From assembly GCA_930989745.1 (NCBI GenBank), contig CAKNMY010000015.1:1-37363 (forward strand): 37,363 nucleotides of DNA, read 5' to 3'. Origin of the DNA: an uncultured Lachnospiraceae bacterium (GTDB lineage: Bacteria; Bacillota; Clostridia; Lachnospirales; Lachnospiraceae). Under the pieces are notes generated by a model. That model had not been told where the DNA came from. It saw nothing but the letters and a program-made list of their open reading frames with translations, and made no database searches. Below, piece by piece: positions 14,685 to 23,370 of the stretch. Each line of letters begins with the position of its first letter. The first letter of the stretch is position 1. The position numbers were made by a program, and so were the translations under genes.

Positions 14685-15590
14685 ATGAAGAAGAGAATGT
14701 TGTTTATATATAATCCAAAAGCCGGGAAGGCGCAGATTAAGAGCAGGCTTTCCGATATTCTGGACATTTTTGTGAAGGGCGGATACGAAGTCATCGTTCA
14801 TCCGACGCAGAGGGCGGGCGATGCCCTGATACAGGTACAGGAATATGCTGACGATGTGGATGTGATCGTATGCAGCGGAGGAGACGGAACGCTTGACGAG
14901 ACAGTCAGCGGGCTGATGCAGTGCGGAAAGACGATTCCGGTCGGATATATACCGGCGGGAAGCACCAATGATTTTGCCAGCAGCCTGAAGATCCCCACAG
15001 ATATGCTGGAAGCGGCAGAGGACATTGTGAAGGGAGAAGTATTTCCCTGTGATGTGGGAAGTTTTAACCAGGATACCTTTGTATATATCGCCGCGTTCGG
15101 ACTGTTTACGGATGTATCGTATCAGACGCCTCAGCATATGAAGAATATTCTTGGACATGTGGCATACGTCCTGGAGGGAATGAAGAGGATCTTCGATATC
15201 CAGTCCTACTGGATGAAGGTGACTGCCGGAGATAAGGTCTGTGAGGGCGATTATATCTACGGTATGGTGACGAATTCCCGCTCTGTGGGCGGCTTTAAGA
15301 ACCTGACGGGAAAGAATGTGGAGCTGGACGACGGGCTGTTCGAGGTCACGCTGATAAAAAAACCGCGCAATCTTCTCGAACTGAATGAGATCCTCGGCGC
15401 GCTGGTCACGGAAGTGGACAACACGCAGCTTATCGATACCTTTAAGGCGGACTGGATCACTGTGGAGACCATGGAGCCGGTGTCCTGGACGCTCGACGGG
15501 GAAGACGGAGGAAATCATCCGTATGTCCGCATCCAGAACCGCAAGCGTGCGATGAAGCTTCTGATGAATCCGGAGAAGCGCGAAGAATAA
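14685..15590 (+). CDS. Diacylglycerol/lipid kinase (DagK/YegS family)
   Basis: 301 residues. Catalytic domain motifs: FIYNPKAGKA at the start, CSGGDGTLDE (GGDGT at 65-69) for ATP binding, and PAGSTNDFASSL. The C-terminal beta-sandwich holds NSRSVGGFKNLTG and ELDDGLFEVTLIK. It phosphorylates diacylglycerol or a related lipid at the membrane, recycling lipids left from lipoteichoic acid synthesis. ATG 14685 is chosen; GTG 14670 is an alternative. A weak promoter, TTGCTT (14564-14569) and TAGTAA (14588-14593), lies upstream. Confidence 0.9.
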   Translation: MKKRMLFIYNPKAGKAQIKSRLSDILDIFVKGGYEVIVHPTQRAGDALIQVQEYADDVDVIVCSGGDGTLDETVSGLMQCGKTIPVGYIPAGSTNDFASSLKIPTDMLEAAEDIVKGEVFPCDVGSFNQDTFVYIAAFGLFTDVSYQTPQHMKNILGHVAYVLEGMKRIFDIQSYWMKVTAGDKVCEGDYIYGMVTNSRSVGGFKNLTGKNVELDDGLFEVTLIKKPRNLLELNEILGALVTEVDNTQLIDTFKADWITVETMEPVSWTLDGEDGGNHPYVRIQNRKRAMKLLMNPEKREE

Positions 15591-15597
15591 AGTATGG

Positions 15598-15626
15598 GAG
15601 AGCGGCGGAGCTGATCCGGCGCTCTC
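15598..15626 (+). terminator. Hairpin after the lipid kinase gene
   Basis: GAGAGCG (15598-15604) pairs with 15620-15626, with an inner CGGA/TCCG stem; short pyrimidine-rich tail. Probably ends the kinase transcript. Confidence 0.55.
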
Positions 15627-15669
15627 TTGCACAGTGACGGAACTTTCTTTGAAAAACGCGATAAATCTG

Positions 15670-15698
15670 TTGACATTTCACAAATCCACAGGTATAAT
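15670..15698 (+). promoter_or_regulatory. Consensus promoter of the PTS gene
   Basis: TTGACA (15670-15675), 17 nt, TATAAT (15693-15698): a perfect sigma-A promoter, which fits a gene whose expression is then held back by attenuation. Confidence 0.9.
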
Positions 15699-15712
15699 AA
15701 ACACATAGTTAA

Positions 15713-15790
15713 TCGGTGTGTAACTGTACGGCAGGCATTAACCAGGCATAGATGTTTTTTCGAGAATATATGCAGGGTTAGTGTTTTTTT
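15713..15790 (+). promoter_or_regulatory. RAT antiterminator site overlapping a terminator (GlcT-type switch)
   Basis: GGTGTGTAACTGTACGGCAG and the following GCATTAACC (15715-15743) resemble the GlcT ribonucleic antiterminator of ptsG leaders. Its 3' half, CATTAACC (15736-15743), also pairs with GGTTAGTG (15776-15783), with a nested GCATA/TATGC, followed by seven T (15784-15790). The two folds are mutually exclusive: when the regulator binds the RAT the terminator cannot form. The PRD regulator at 18125-18967 is the obvious partner. Confidence 0.85.
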
Positions 15791-15856
15791 GTGCGCTTCT
15801 TTGTGAATATACTCGGAAAAGACGTCAATAAAATAAAAAGTAAAGGAGAGAAAACA

Positions 15857-18031
15857 ATGAAAGACAAAGTTTTTGGCGTTCTTCAGAGAGTCGGAAGATC
15901 TTTTATGCTTCCCATTGCGATCCTTCCGGTTGCGGGACTGCTCCTGGGAATCGGAAGCTCGTTCACAAACGAGACGACGATTGCAACGTACGGTCTGCAG
16001 GGGATTCTGGGCGAGGGCACAATTCTGAATGCCCTGCTGATCATTATGAACAAAGTGGGAAGCGCGGTGTTTGACAACCTGCCATTGATCTTCGCCGTGG
16101 GCGTGGCGATCGGTATGGCGAAGAAAGAGAAGGAAGTCGCGGCGCTGTCAGCGCTGATCGCGTACTTTGTTATGAATGTGGCGATCAGCGGCATGCTGCT
16201 GGTGAATGGTGAGATTGCCGCTGACGGCACGATTGCTTCGGATGTGCTTGAGGGAACGATCACCTCCGTCTGCGGCATCCAGTCGCTGCAGATGGGCGTG
16301 TTCGGCGGAATTATCGTGGGACTCGGTGTCGCATCGCTGCACAACCGCTTCCACAAGATTGTACTTCCCAGCGCGCTTTCCTTCTTCGGCGGTTCCCGGT
16401 TTGTTCCGATCATCTCCACGCTGGTGTACATGTTTGTAGGAATCGGCATGTACTTTGTATGGCCCGTAGTCCAGAACGGCATTTATGCGCTGGGCGGGCT
16501 GGTGACCGGAAGCGGTTATGCGGGCACGCTGCTCTTTGGTATTATCAAGAGAGCGCTGATTCCGTTCGGGCTTCACCACGTATTCTATATGCCTTTCTGG
16601 CAGACTGCTGTCGGCGGAACGATGGAGGTTGCGGGACAACTGGTGCAGGGCGGACAGAACATATTCTTTGCACAGCTTGCGGACTCTGCGAATGTTGCGC
16701 ATTTCAGCGCAGATGCAACGAGATACTTTTCCGGAGAATTCATTTTCATGATCTTCGGACTTCCGGGAGCAGCGCTTGCGATGTACCGCTGCGCGAAGCC
16801 TGAGAAGAAGAAGGCGGCAGGAGGCCTTCTGCTCTCCGCAGCGCTTGCCTGCATGATGACAGGAATCACGGAGCCGCTGGAATTTTCCTTCCTGTTTGTG
16901 GCGCCGGCGCTGTTTGTGGTTCAGGTTGTTCTGGCAGGAGCGGCTTACATGATCGCGCATATACTGAATATTGCGGTGGGACTTACCTTCTCCGGCGGAT
17001 TTCTCGATCTCTTCCTGTTCGGAATTCTTCAGGGGAATGAGAAGACGAGCTGGCTGAGAATTATTCCGGTCGGTATCATTTACTTTATCCTGTATTATGT
17101 GATCTTTACTTTCCTGATTAAAAAGTTTGACTTTAAGACTCCGGGACGTGAGGATGATGATACGGAGACAAAACTCTACACCAAGGCGGATGTCAACGCG
17201 AGAAGGGAAGCGGGCACGAAGACCGCGGCGGCAGACGATCCGGTGAGCGAGGCGATCACGAGAGGCCTGGGAGGAAAGCAGAATATCAGCGACGTGGACT
17301 GCTGCGCGACAAGACTTCGTATTACGGTAAATGACGCGTCGAAAGTCAGAGATGAGATCATTAAGCAGACCGGTTCCAGAGGAATCGTAAAGAAGGGGCA
17401 GGGAATCCAGATTATTTACGGACCGCAGGTCACCGTTATCAAGGCTAAGCTGGAGGAATATCTGGAGCATGCGCCGGAGTTCTTTGAGGAAGAGGAGGAA
17501 CCGCAGGCAGAGGCCCCGCAGGAAGCGGCGCGCGAGGAGAAAACGGTCTCTGAGGAGAAAAAGCCTGTGAAGAGCGTGGTGATCTCCAGTCCGATCACGG
17601 GAGTTGCAGCGGATTTATCTACTGCCCCGGATGAGGGATTTGCAGGAAGAATGATGGGAGACGGCGCTGTGGTGACTCCGCAGGAGAATCTGATCACCGC
17701 GCCGGAAGACGGAGAGGTAGTCTTCGTGTTCGAGACAAAGCATGCGATCGGTTTTGAGACCGCCAGCGGATTTGCGATGCTGTTCCATATCGGCATTGAT
17801 ACGGTGGCGCTGGAGGGCAAGGGCTTTGAAGTCTTTGTATCAGACGGCCAGAAGGTGAAGAAGGGAGATCCCCTGATGAAGATCGATATGGCCTATATCC
17901 AGGAACACGCTCCTTCGCTGTGCTCCCCGGTACTGTGCACAGAGCTGGAGGAGAACCAGAAGGTCCGCCTTTTGGCAGAAGGTCCGGTCAGAGCAGGCGA
18001 TCCGCTGTTCGCGGTTGATATTTACAAATAA
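15857..18031 (+). CDS. ptsG: PTS glucose-family transporter, subunits IICBA
   Basis: 724-residue sugar importer and kinase. IIC membrane domain (about 1-420) begins MKDKVFGVLQRVGRSFMLPI and has LIPFGLHHVFYMPFW and the ITEPLEFSFLFVAP loop. IIB (about 455-545) has the phosphocysteine C483 in CCATRLRITV. IIA (about 575-724) has the acceptor H644 in LFHIGIDTV and a partner His in TKHAIG. The Glc superfamily covers glucose, N-acetylglucosamine and maltose; glucose is favoured by the GlcT-type RAT and the linked regulator. ATG 15857 has AAAGGAGAG upstream; the earlier in-frame GTG lies at the end of the terminator. Confidence 0.92.
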   Translation: MKDKVFGVLQRVGRSFMLPIAILPVAGLLLGIGSSFTNETTIATYGLQGILGEGTILNALLIIMNKVGSAVFDNLPLIFAVGVAIGMAKKEKEVAALSALIAYFVMNVAISGMLLVNGEIAADGTIASDVLEGTITSVCGIQSLQMGVFGGIIVGLGVASLHNRFHKIVLPSALSFFGGSRFVPIISTLVYMFVGIGMYFVWPVVQNGIYALGGLVTGSGYAGTLLFGIIKRALIPFGLHHVFYMPFWQTAVGGTMEVAGQLVQGGQNIFFAQLADSANVAHFSADATRYFSGEFIFMIFGLPGAALAMYRCAKPEKKKAAGGLLLSAALACMMTGITEPLEFSFLFVAPALFVVQVVLAGAAYMIAHILNIAVGLTFSGGFLDLFLFGILQGNEKTSWLRIIPVGIIYFILYYVIFTFLIKKFDFKTPGREDDDTETKLYTKADVNARREAGTKTAAADDPVSEAITRGLGGKQNISDVDCCATRLRITVNDASKVRDEIIKQTGSRGIVKKGQGIQIIYGPQVTVIKAKLEEYLEHAPEFFEEEEEPQAEAPQEAAREEKTVSEEKKPVKSVVISSPITGVAADLSTAPDEGFAGRMMGDGAVVTPQENLITAPEDGEVVFVFETKHAIGFETASGFAMLFHIGIDTVALEGKGFEVFVSDGQKVKKGDPLMKIDMAYIQEHAPSLCSPVLCTELEENQKVRLLAEGPVRAGDPLFAVDIYK

Positions 18032-18039
18032 GGCAGACA

Positions 18040-18068
18040 GTAAGGCGGGCGGCAAAAGCCCGCTTTAC
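18040..18068 (+). terminator. Terminator after ptsG
   Basis: GTAAGGCGGGC (18040-18050) pairs over 11 bp (one G-U) with 18058-18068; the tail is only moderately T-rich, so some read-through into the antiterminator gene is possible. Confidence 0.7.
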
Positions 18069-18124
18069 TTTGCCGAAGGATTCTGGTACGATGTAAGAAA
18101 TCTAAGAATGTGCGGGGATACAAA

Positions 18125-18967
18125 ATGATGTACAGAATGAGTAAGGTATTGAATAACAACGGCGTGATCGCGATATGCATGGAGGACAATCAGGAATATG
18201 TGCTGCTTGGAAAGGGAATCGGATTCGGGAAAAAGGTCAGCCAGCGGTTCGAGCCTCCTGCGGACTGTACCTGCTATCGCCTGGCGGAGGAGACGGAGCG
18301 CGGCAGCGCAAAGCAGCTGGCGCAGAGCGTAGCGCCGGAATATCTGGAGATCGCAGATGAGGTGCTTCGGGAGGCGGAGAAGACATTCGGGGAGCTGGAC
18401 CGGAGAATTCTGTTTTCTCTGGCGGACCACATTTCCTTTGCGGTGGAGCGTATCAGGGCAGGGGAGCAGATCAGCAATCCGCTGACAGGGGATATTCAGG
18501 TACTGTTCTACAGTGAGTTCAAGGCGGCCTCCGTCTTGAAGGAGATACTGGCAGCGCGGATGCAGATCGAGATCGACGATCACGAGATCGGCTATGTGGC
18601 GCTGCACATCCACTCTGCGATCGGGGATGAAGATGTATCCGTAGCCATGCAGACTGCCCGCGCGGTGCGGGAGTGTATTGCCGCCATTGAGGAGGAGACG
18701 GGAAGCGGGATCAATGTGGAATCTCTGGCATATAACCGTCTGATGAACCATATCAAATATATGGTCGCGCGGATCCTCAAGGGCGAGACGCTCTATCTGA
18801 ACATGAACGATTATATGGAAGCGGAATATCCGCGCTCGTACGCAATCTCCCGAAATGTCTGCAGCCATCTGGGCAGAAGCATCGGCATGGAGCTCGATGA
18901 GATGGAGATCGGATACCTCGCCATGCACATTGAGCGCGTGTGCTTCGGAAACCTCAGAGGGCAGTGA
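18125..18967 (+). CDS. glcT: BglG/LicT/GlcT family transcriptional antiterminator
   Basis: 280 residues. N-terminal CAT RNA-binding domain (MSKVLNNNGVIAICMEDNQEYVLLGKGIGFGKK), then PRD1 (about 65-170, including LADHISFAVERI and DDHEIGYVALHIHSA) and PRD2 (from about 175, with NRLMNHIKYMVARI and EIGYLAMHIERV). The PRD histidines that are phosphorylated by PTS proteins are present. It binds the RAT upstream of ptsG and allows transcription when glucose is transported. Several starts are close together (18125, 18128, 18137; GTG 18110); 18125 gives the best spacing to CGGGGA. Confidence 0.88.
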   Translation: MMYRMSKVLNNNGVIAICMEDNQEYVLLGKGIGFGKKVSQRFEPPADCTCYRLAEETERGSAKQLAQSVAPEYLEIADEVLREAEKTFGELDRRILFSLADHISFAVERIRAGEQISNPLTGDIQVLFYSEFKAASVLKEILAARMQIEIDDHEIGYVALHIHSAIGDEDVSVAMQTARAVRECIAAIEEETGSGINVESLAYNRLMNHIKYMVARILKGETLYLNMNDYMEAEYPRSYAISRNVCSHLGRSIGMELDEMEIGYLAMHIERVCFGNLRGQ

Positions 18968-18998
18968 GAGAACATGGAAGAATAAGGTTTCTGCTGCA

Positions 18999-19027
18999 TT
19001 GCTTTTTCCGCGCGGATAGGTTATAAT
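18999..19027 (+). promoter_or_regulatory. Promoter of the aldolase gene
   Basis: TTGCTT (18999-19004), 17 nt, TATAAT (19022-19027). Confidence 0.75.
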
Positions 19028-19065
19028 AATCCCGATAGTATTATTGAAAAATAGGAGGTTTGACT

Positions 19066-19929
19066 ATGTTAGTTTCAGCAAAAGAGATGCTTCAGAAAGC
19101 AAAAGCGGGACACTACGCAGTAGGTCAGTTCAACATCAATAACCTGGAGTGGACAAAGGCGATCCTGACGACCGCTCAGGAGCTTAATTCTCCGGTAATC
19201 CTCGGTGTATCTGAGGGTGCAGGAAAATATATGGCAGGATATAAGACCGTAGTCGGCATGGTAAACGGTATGATGGAAGAACTGAACATCACAGTTCCGG
19301 TAGCTCTGCATCTGGATCACGGTACTTTTGAGGGATGCTTAAAGTGTGTGGAGGCAGGATTCTCTTCCATTATGTTCGATGGATCTCACTATCCGATCGA
19401 GGAGAATATCGAGAAGACCAAAGAGCTGGTTAAGATCTGCGCAGAGCACGGCATGTCTCTGGAGGCAGAGGTTGGTTCCATCGGCGGCGAGGAAGACGGC
19501 GTAGTAGGAGCAGGCGAGTGCGCAGACCCGAACGAGTGTAAGATGATCGCAGACCTGGGAATTGATTTCCTGGCAGCGGGCATCGGAAATATTCACGGAA
19601 AATATCCGGAAAACTGGAAGGGATTAAGCTTTGAGACACTGGACGCAATCCAGAAACTGACTGGCGATCTCCCGTTAGTTCTTCACGGCGGTACAGGAAT
19701 CCCGGCTGATATGATCAAGAAAGCGATCGACCTGGGCGTTTCCAAGATCAACGTGAATACAGAGTGCCAGCTTTCCTTCGCGGACGCTACCCGCAAGTAT
19801 ATCGAGGCAGGCAAGGATCTTCAGGGCAAAGGCTACGATCCGCGTAAGCTGCTTGCACCGGGCGCAGAGGCGATCAAGGCAACTGTAAAAGAGAAAATGG
19901 AGTTATTCGGTTCTGTAGGAAAAGCCTGA
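19066..19929 (+). CDS. fba: Class II fructose-1,6-bisphosphate aldolase
   Basis: 287-residue zinc-dependent aldolase of glycolysis and gluconeogenesis. D84-H85 in ALHLDHGT (catalytic Asp and zinc ligand), LEAEVGSIGGEEDG, GNIHGKYP (second His), VLHGGTGIP (third zinc His) and the phosphate-binding KINVNTE are all present. ATG 19066 has TAGGAGG upstream. It lies alone between its own promoter and terminator, next to the glucose PTS genes it serves. Confidence 0.96.
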   Translation: MLVSAKEMLQKAKAGHYAVGQFNINNLEWTKAILTTAQELNSPVILGVSEGAGKYMAGYKTVVGMVNGMMEELNITVPVALHLDHGTFEGCLKCVEAGFSSIMFDGSHYPIEENIEKTKELVKICAEHGMSLEAEVGSIGGEEDGVVGAGECADPNECKMIADLGIDFLAAGIGNIHGKYPENWKGLSFETLDAIQKLTGDLPLVLHGGTGIPADMIKKAIDLGVSKINVNTECQLSFADATRKYIEAGKDLQGKGYDPRKLLAPGAEAIKATVKEKMELFGSVGKA

Positions 19930-19947
19930 GAATCGTTTCGGATACCG

Positions 19948-19975
19948 GGAGGCTGCGTCGGCAGCCTCCTTTTTG
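19948..19975 (+). terminator. Terminator after fba
   Basis: GGAGGCTGC (19948-19956) pairs perfectly with 19961-19969, loop GTCG, T-run to 19975. Confidence 0.92.
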
Positions 19976-19996
19976 CGGGTAAAACCGAAAAAAAAC

Positions 19997-20025
19997 TTGA
20001 AGTTTTTCAGCGCTTGCGGTATTCT
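19997..20025 (+). promoter_or_regulatory. Promoter of the glutamine synthetase gene
   Basis: TTGAAG (19997-20002), 17 nt, TATTCT (20020-20025), 41 nt before the start codon. Confidence 0.6.
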
Positions 20026-20066
20026 ATGCGTATTGAAACGCGAATTTAAGACGAAAGGAAGATAAG

Positions 20067-22178
20067 ATGAGCGACTATATTAACGTAGCGGAGATTTTTG
20101 GACAGAATGTCTTTAACGATACGGTGATGCAGGAGAGGCTGCCGAAGAAGATCTACAAAGAGTTAAAGAGGACGATCGAGGAAGGGGCCGAGCTGGATCT
20201 GGCGACAGCAGACGTCATTGCCCATGAGATGAAGGAGTGGGCGATCGAGCAGGGGGCAACGCATTATACGCACTGGTTTCAGCCGCTGACAGGTGTGACG
20301 GCTGAGAAGCATGACTCCTTCATTTCTGCGCCGATGCCGAACGGAAAGGTGCTGATGAGTTTTTCCGGAAAAGAATTGATCAAGGGCGAGCCGGACGCGT
20401 CTTCATTCCCGTCCGGAGGCCTGCGCGCGACTTTTGAGGCGAGAGGCTATACGGCATGGGACTGCACTTCCCCGGCATTTGTACGGCATGACGCGGCGGG
20501 AGCGATTCTGTGTATCCCGACAGCGTTCTGCTCCTACCAGGGGGAGGCTCTGGATCAGAAGACTCCGCTTCTGCGTTCTATGGAAGCGATCAACAAGCAG
20601 TCTCTGCGTCTTCTGCGTCTGTTCGGGAATACGACTTCCAAGCGCGTGACGCCGTCAGTGGGACCGGAGCAGGAGTATTTCCTTGTGGACCGCGCGAAGT
20701 ACTACCAGAGGAAGGACCTGATCTTTACCGGACGTACGCTGTTTGGAGCCATGCCGCCGAAGGGACAGGAGATGGACGACCATTATTTTGGAACCCTGCG
20801 CCAGAGGATCGCGGGCTTTATGAAAGAGGTCAACGAGGAACTCTGGAAGCTCGGCGTATCCGCGAAGACACAGCACAATGAGGTGGCTCCGGCACAGCAC
20901 GAGCTCGCGCCGATTTACGCCAAGGTCAATGTAGCGGTGGATCACAACCAGATCATTATGCAGACATTAAAGCGCGTGGCTTCCAAGCACGGACTGCACT
21001 GCCTGCTTCATGAGAAGCCGTTTGCGGGTGTGAACGGATCCGGAAAGCATAATAACTGGTCGCTCACGACGGATGACGGCATCAATCTGCTGGAGCCGGG
21101 CAATACGCCGCATGACAATATTCAGTTCCTGCTGGTGCTGATGAACATCCTGAAGGCTGTAGATGAGTATGCGGATCTGCTGCGTGAGTCGGCCGCCGAT
21201 CCCGGAAATGATTACCGTCTTGGAGCGGACGAGGCGCCTCCGGCGATCATTTCCGTATTCCTGGGTGAGCAGCTCGAAGACGTAATGAGCCAGCTTATCA
21301 GCACAGGAACCGCAACGCACAGTATGCACGGCGGCAAGCTGGCTACGGGCGTGAAGACGCTGCCGACGTTCGCAAAGGACGCCACTGACAGAAACCGCAC
21401 ATCTCCGATGGCTTTTACGGGCAATAAGTTTGAGTTCCGTATGGTGGGATCACGTGATTCCGTGGCAGCGCCCAATGTGGTTATGAACACGATTGTGGCA
21501 GACGCGTTCCGGGAGACCTGCGACCGTCTGGAAAAGGCGGAGAACTTCGAGATGGAGGTCCATGACCTGATCAAGGAGTATGCGACAAAGCACGCGCGCA
21601 TCGTATTCAGCGGCAACGGATATTCACAGGAGTGGAAGGAAGAGGCGCAGCGCAGAGGCCTTCCGAATCTGCCGAGCATGGTGGACGCGATCCCGGCGCT
21701 GGGAACGGAGAAAGCGGTGAAGCTGTTTGAGAGTTTCGGCGTATTCACCCGCGCGGAGCTGGAGTCCCGCATGGAGATCAAATATGAGACGTACGCTAAG
21801 ACGATCAATATCGAGGCGCGCACGATGCTTGATATGGCGAGCAAGGAGATTATTCCTGCAGTCATCCGCTATGCGCGTGAGGTGGCGGATTCTCTGAATT
21901 CCGTGAAAGCTGCAGGCTGCGATTATTCCGTGCAGGAAGAGCTGCTGCGCTCAGTTTCCGAAAAGCTTCGCGAGGCGCAGGATGCGTATCAGAACCTGAA
22001 GAAGAGAAGCGGAGAGGCAGCGGAGCTTGCGGAAGGTGAAGAACAGGCAAGATTCTGCCATGACACTGTGGTTCCTGCGATGAACGCACTGCGCGCACCG
22101 GTAGATGAACTGGAAATGATGGTGGATAAAAAGGTATGGCCGATGCCGTCATACGCGGAATTACTATTTGAAGTATAA
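20067..22178 (+). CDS. glnN: Glutamine synthetase type III (GlnN)
   Basis: 703-residue ammonium-assimilating enzyme of the large GSIII class (about 700 residues, against 440-470 for GSI). The family start [40 protein letters not shown], the metal-site [28 protein letters not shown] and [12 protein letters not shown] for ATP are canonical. It joins glutamate and ammonia at the cost of ATP, forming a dodecamer in the cytoplasm. AAAGGAAG precedes the ATG. No linked PII or TnrA/GlnR gene is seen. Confidence 0.95.
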   Translation: MSDYINVAEIFGQNVFNDTVMQERLPKKIYKELKRTIEEGAELDLATADVIAHEMKEWAIEQGATHYTHWFQPLTGVTAEKHDSFISAPMPNGKVLMSFSGKELIKGEPDASSFPSGGLRATFEARGYTAWDCTSPAFVRHDAAGAILCIPTAFCSYQGEALDQKTPLLRSMEAINKQSLRLLRLFGNTTSKRVTPSVGPEQEYFLVDRAKYYQRKDLIFTGRTLFGAMPPKGQEMDDHYFGTLRQRIAGFMKEVNEELWKLGVSAKTQHNEVAPAQHELAPIYAKVNVAVDHNQIIMQTLKRVASKHGLHCLLHEKPFAGVNGSGKHNNWSLTTDDGINLLEPGNTPHDNIQFLLVLMNILKAVDEYADLLRESAADPGNDYRLGADEAPPAIISVFLGEQLEDVMSQLISTGTATHSMHGGKLATGVKTLPTFAKDATDRNRTSPMAFTGNKFEFRMVGSRDSVAAPNVVMNTIVADAFRETCDRLEKAENFEMEVHDLIKEYATKHARIVFSGNGYSQEWKEEAQRRGLPNLPSMVDAIPALGTEKAVKLFESFGVFTRAELESRMEIKYETYAKTINIEARTMLDMASKEIIPAVIRYAREVADSLNSVKAAGCDYSVQEELLRSVSEKLREAQDAYQNLKKRSGEAAELAEGEEQARFCHDTVVPAMNALRAPVDELEMMVDKKVWPMPSYAELLFEV

Positions 22179-22199
22179 GAAGTTCGGAACATTAAAAAA

Positions 22200-22265
22200 G
22201 GATGCTCGGGTGAGCATCCGTGAATCCGAAAGGAGGGTGCCAGGCAGGCGGTTGCCGCCTGGCAC
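22200..22265 (+). other. Two strong hairpins after glnN
   Basis: GGATGCTC/GAGCATCC (22200-22219) is followed by GTGCCAGGC/GCCTGGCAC (22237-22265) with an inner GGC/GCC. Neither has a T-run on the plus strand; the A-run before the first would serve the minus strand. Between them is an isolated AAAGGAGGG (22229-22236). The remainder to 22434 is AT-rich with only a weak 35-codon frame (22271-22378). Confidence 0.6.
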
Positions 22266-22365
22266 TTATTATGAAAAAGTTTATCAAAAAAGTAAAAAGC
22301 TTGTCAGCGGCTCTTTCTCTTCTCTGTATATTTGTAGTATATAGGGAAGAAATGAAAAAAACGTG

Positions 22366-22395
22366 TTGTACAGGTTAAAGTATTTTGAATTATAA
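22366..22395 (+). promoter_or_regulatory. Possible promoter of the MoxR/VWA operon
   Basis: TTGTAC (22366-22371), 18 nt, TTATAA (22390-22395), about 40 nt before the start codon. Confidence 0.4.
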
Positions 22396-22434
22396 ATGAA
22401 TAAAGTGTGAATATGAAGAAAGGCAGGAATCATC

Positions 22435-23352
22435 ATGGATGGTCTGGAAATGTTAAGGGAACAGGGCGTGGACGGCACGCTGATCCGCCAGGTGGGGGAG
22501 TTCAGGAGAGAGCATGCTGTGGCAGAGGAGGTTCGGGACAGAGTTCTGGAGCCTGCGCTGCCTTTTTTTGGAAGAGAGATTCTGGAAATGGCAATTGCGG
22601 CGCTGCTGCAGGGGGAGAATCTGCTGCTTACGGGCGCCAAGGCGACCGGCAAAAACATTCTTGCGGAAAATCTTGCATGGCTGTTCGGGCGTCCTGCCTA
22701 TAATATTTCTTTTCATGTAAATATAGGAAGCGCGGAGCTGATCGGAACGGATACGTTCGTGGATAACCATGTGGAACTGAGAAAGGGGAGCATCTACCGC
22801 TGTGCCCAGTACGGGGGATTCGGTATTCTCGATGAGATCAATATGGCGAAAAACGACGCGGTATCGGTACTGCATGCCACACTGGATTTTCGGAGAGAGA
22901 TCGATGTCCCGGGGTATGACAGGATCAGCCTGGACGATGCCGCCCGTTTTATCGGAACCATGAATTACGGCTATGCCGGAACCAGAGAGCTGAACGAAGC
23001 ACTGGTATCCCGTTTTCTCGTAATTGATATGCCGCCGCAGAATGAAGAGACGCTGATGCTTATTCTGTGCCGCCTGTTTCCGGACGCGAAGAGGGAAAGC
23101 CTGAAGCAGTTTGCCGGGTTATTTCTGGATCTGCAGCAGAAATCCGGCAACGGGGAGATTTCCACCAAGGCATTGGATCTGCGAGGCATCATTGCGGCGC
23201 TCAAGACCGTGCGCTGCGGCCTGCCGCCGAAGAAGGCAGTGGAGATGGGAATTGTAAATAAGTGTTTCGACCTGTTCGAGAGAGATATTGTCTCCGATGT
23301 GGTGATGACCAGAATTCCGGAAAAGTGGGGAAGAGAAGATATCTTTATGTGA
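22435..23352 (+). CDS. MoxR-like AAA+ ATPase
   Basis: 305-residue AAA+ protein. The P-loop is LLTGAKATGKN (67-74) with Asn where Ser/Thr is usual. Walker B is FGILDEIN (Asp 133, Glu 134), sensor 1 is IGTMNYGY, and an arginine-finger segment ELNEALVSRF follows. MoxR/CbbQ/NorQ ATPases work with a VWA-domain partner to load metals or remodel enzymes; the next gene is such a partner, 18 nt downstream. The client is unknown. The ATG at 22435 follows AGGCAGGA by six bases. Confidence 0.87.
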   Translation: MDGLEMLREQGVDGTLIRQVGEFRREHAVAEEVRDRVLEPALPFFGREILEMAIAALLQGENLLLTGAKATGKNILAENLAWLFGRPAYNISFHVNIGSAELIGTDTFVDNHVELRKGSIYRCAQYGGFGILDEINMAKNDAVSVLHATLDFRREIDVPGYDRISLDDAARFIGTMNYGYAGTRELNEALVSRFLVIDMPPQNEETLMLILCRLFPDAKRESLKQFAGLFLDLQQKSGNGEISTKALDLRGIIAALKTVRCGLPPKKAVEMGIVNKCFDLFERDIVSDVVMTRIPEKWGREDIFM

Positions 23353-23370
23353 CAGGAGGAGGGAGAAAAC

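Noticed and set aside
16148..17470. 440-residue minus-strand frame opposite ptsG
   Set aside because: Arg/His/Ser-rich shadow of a long GC-rich gene on the other strand, with no start signals.
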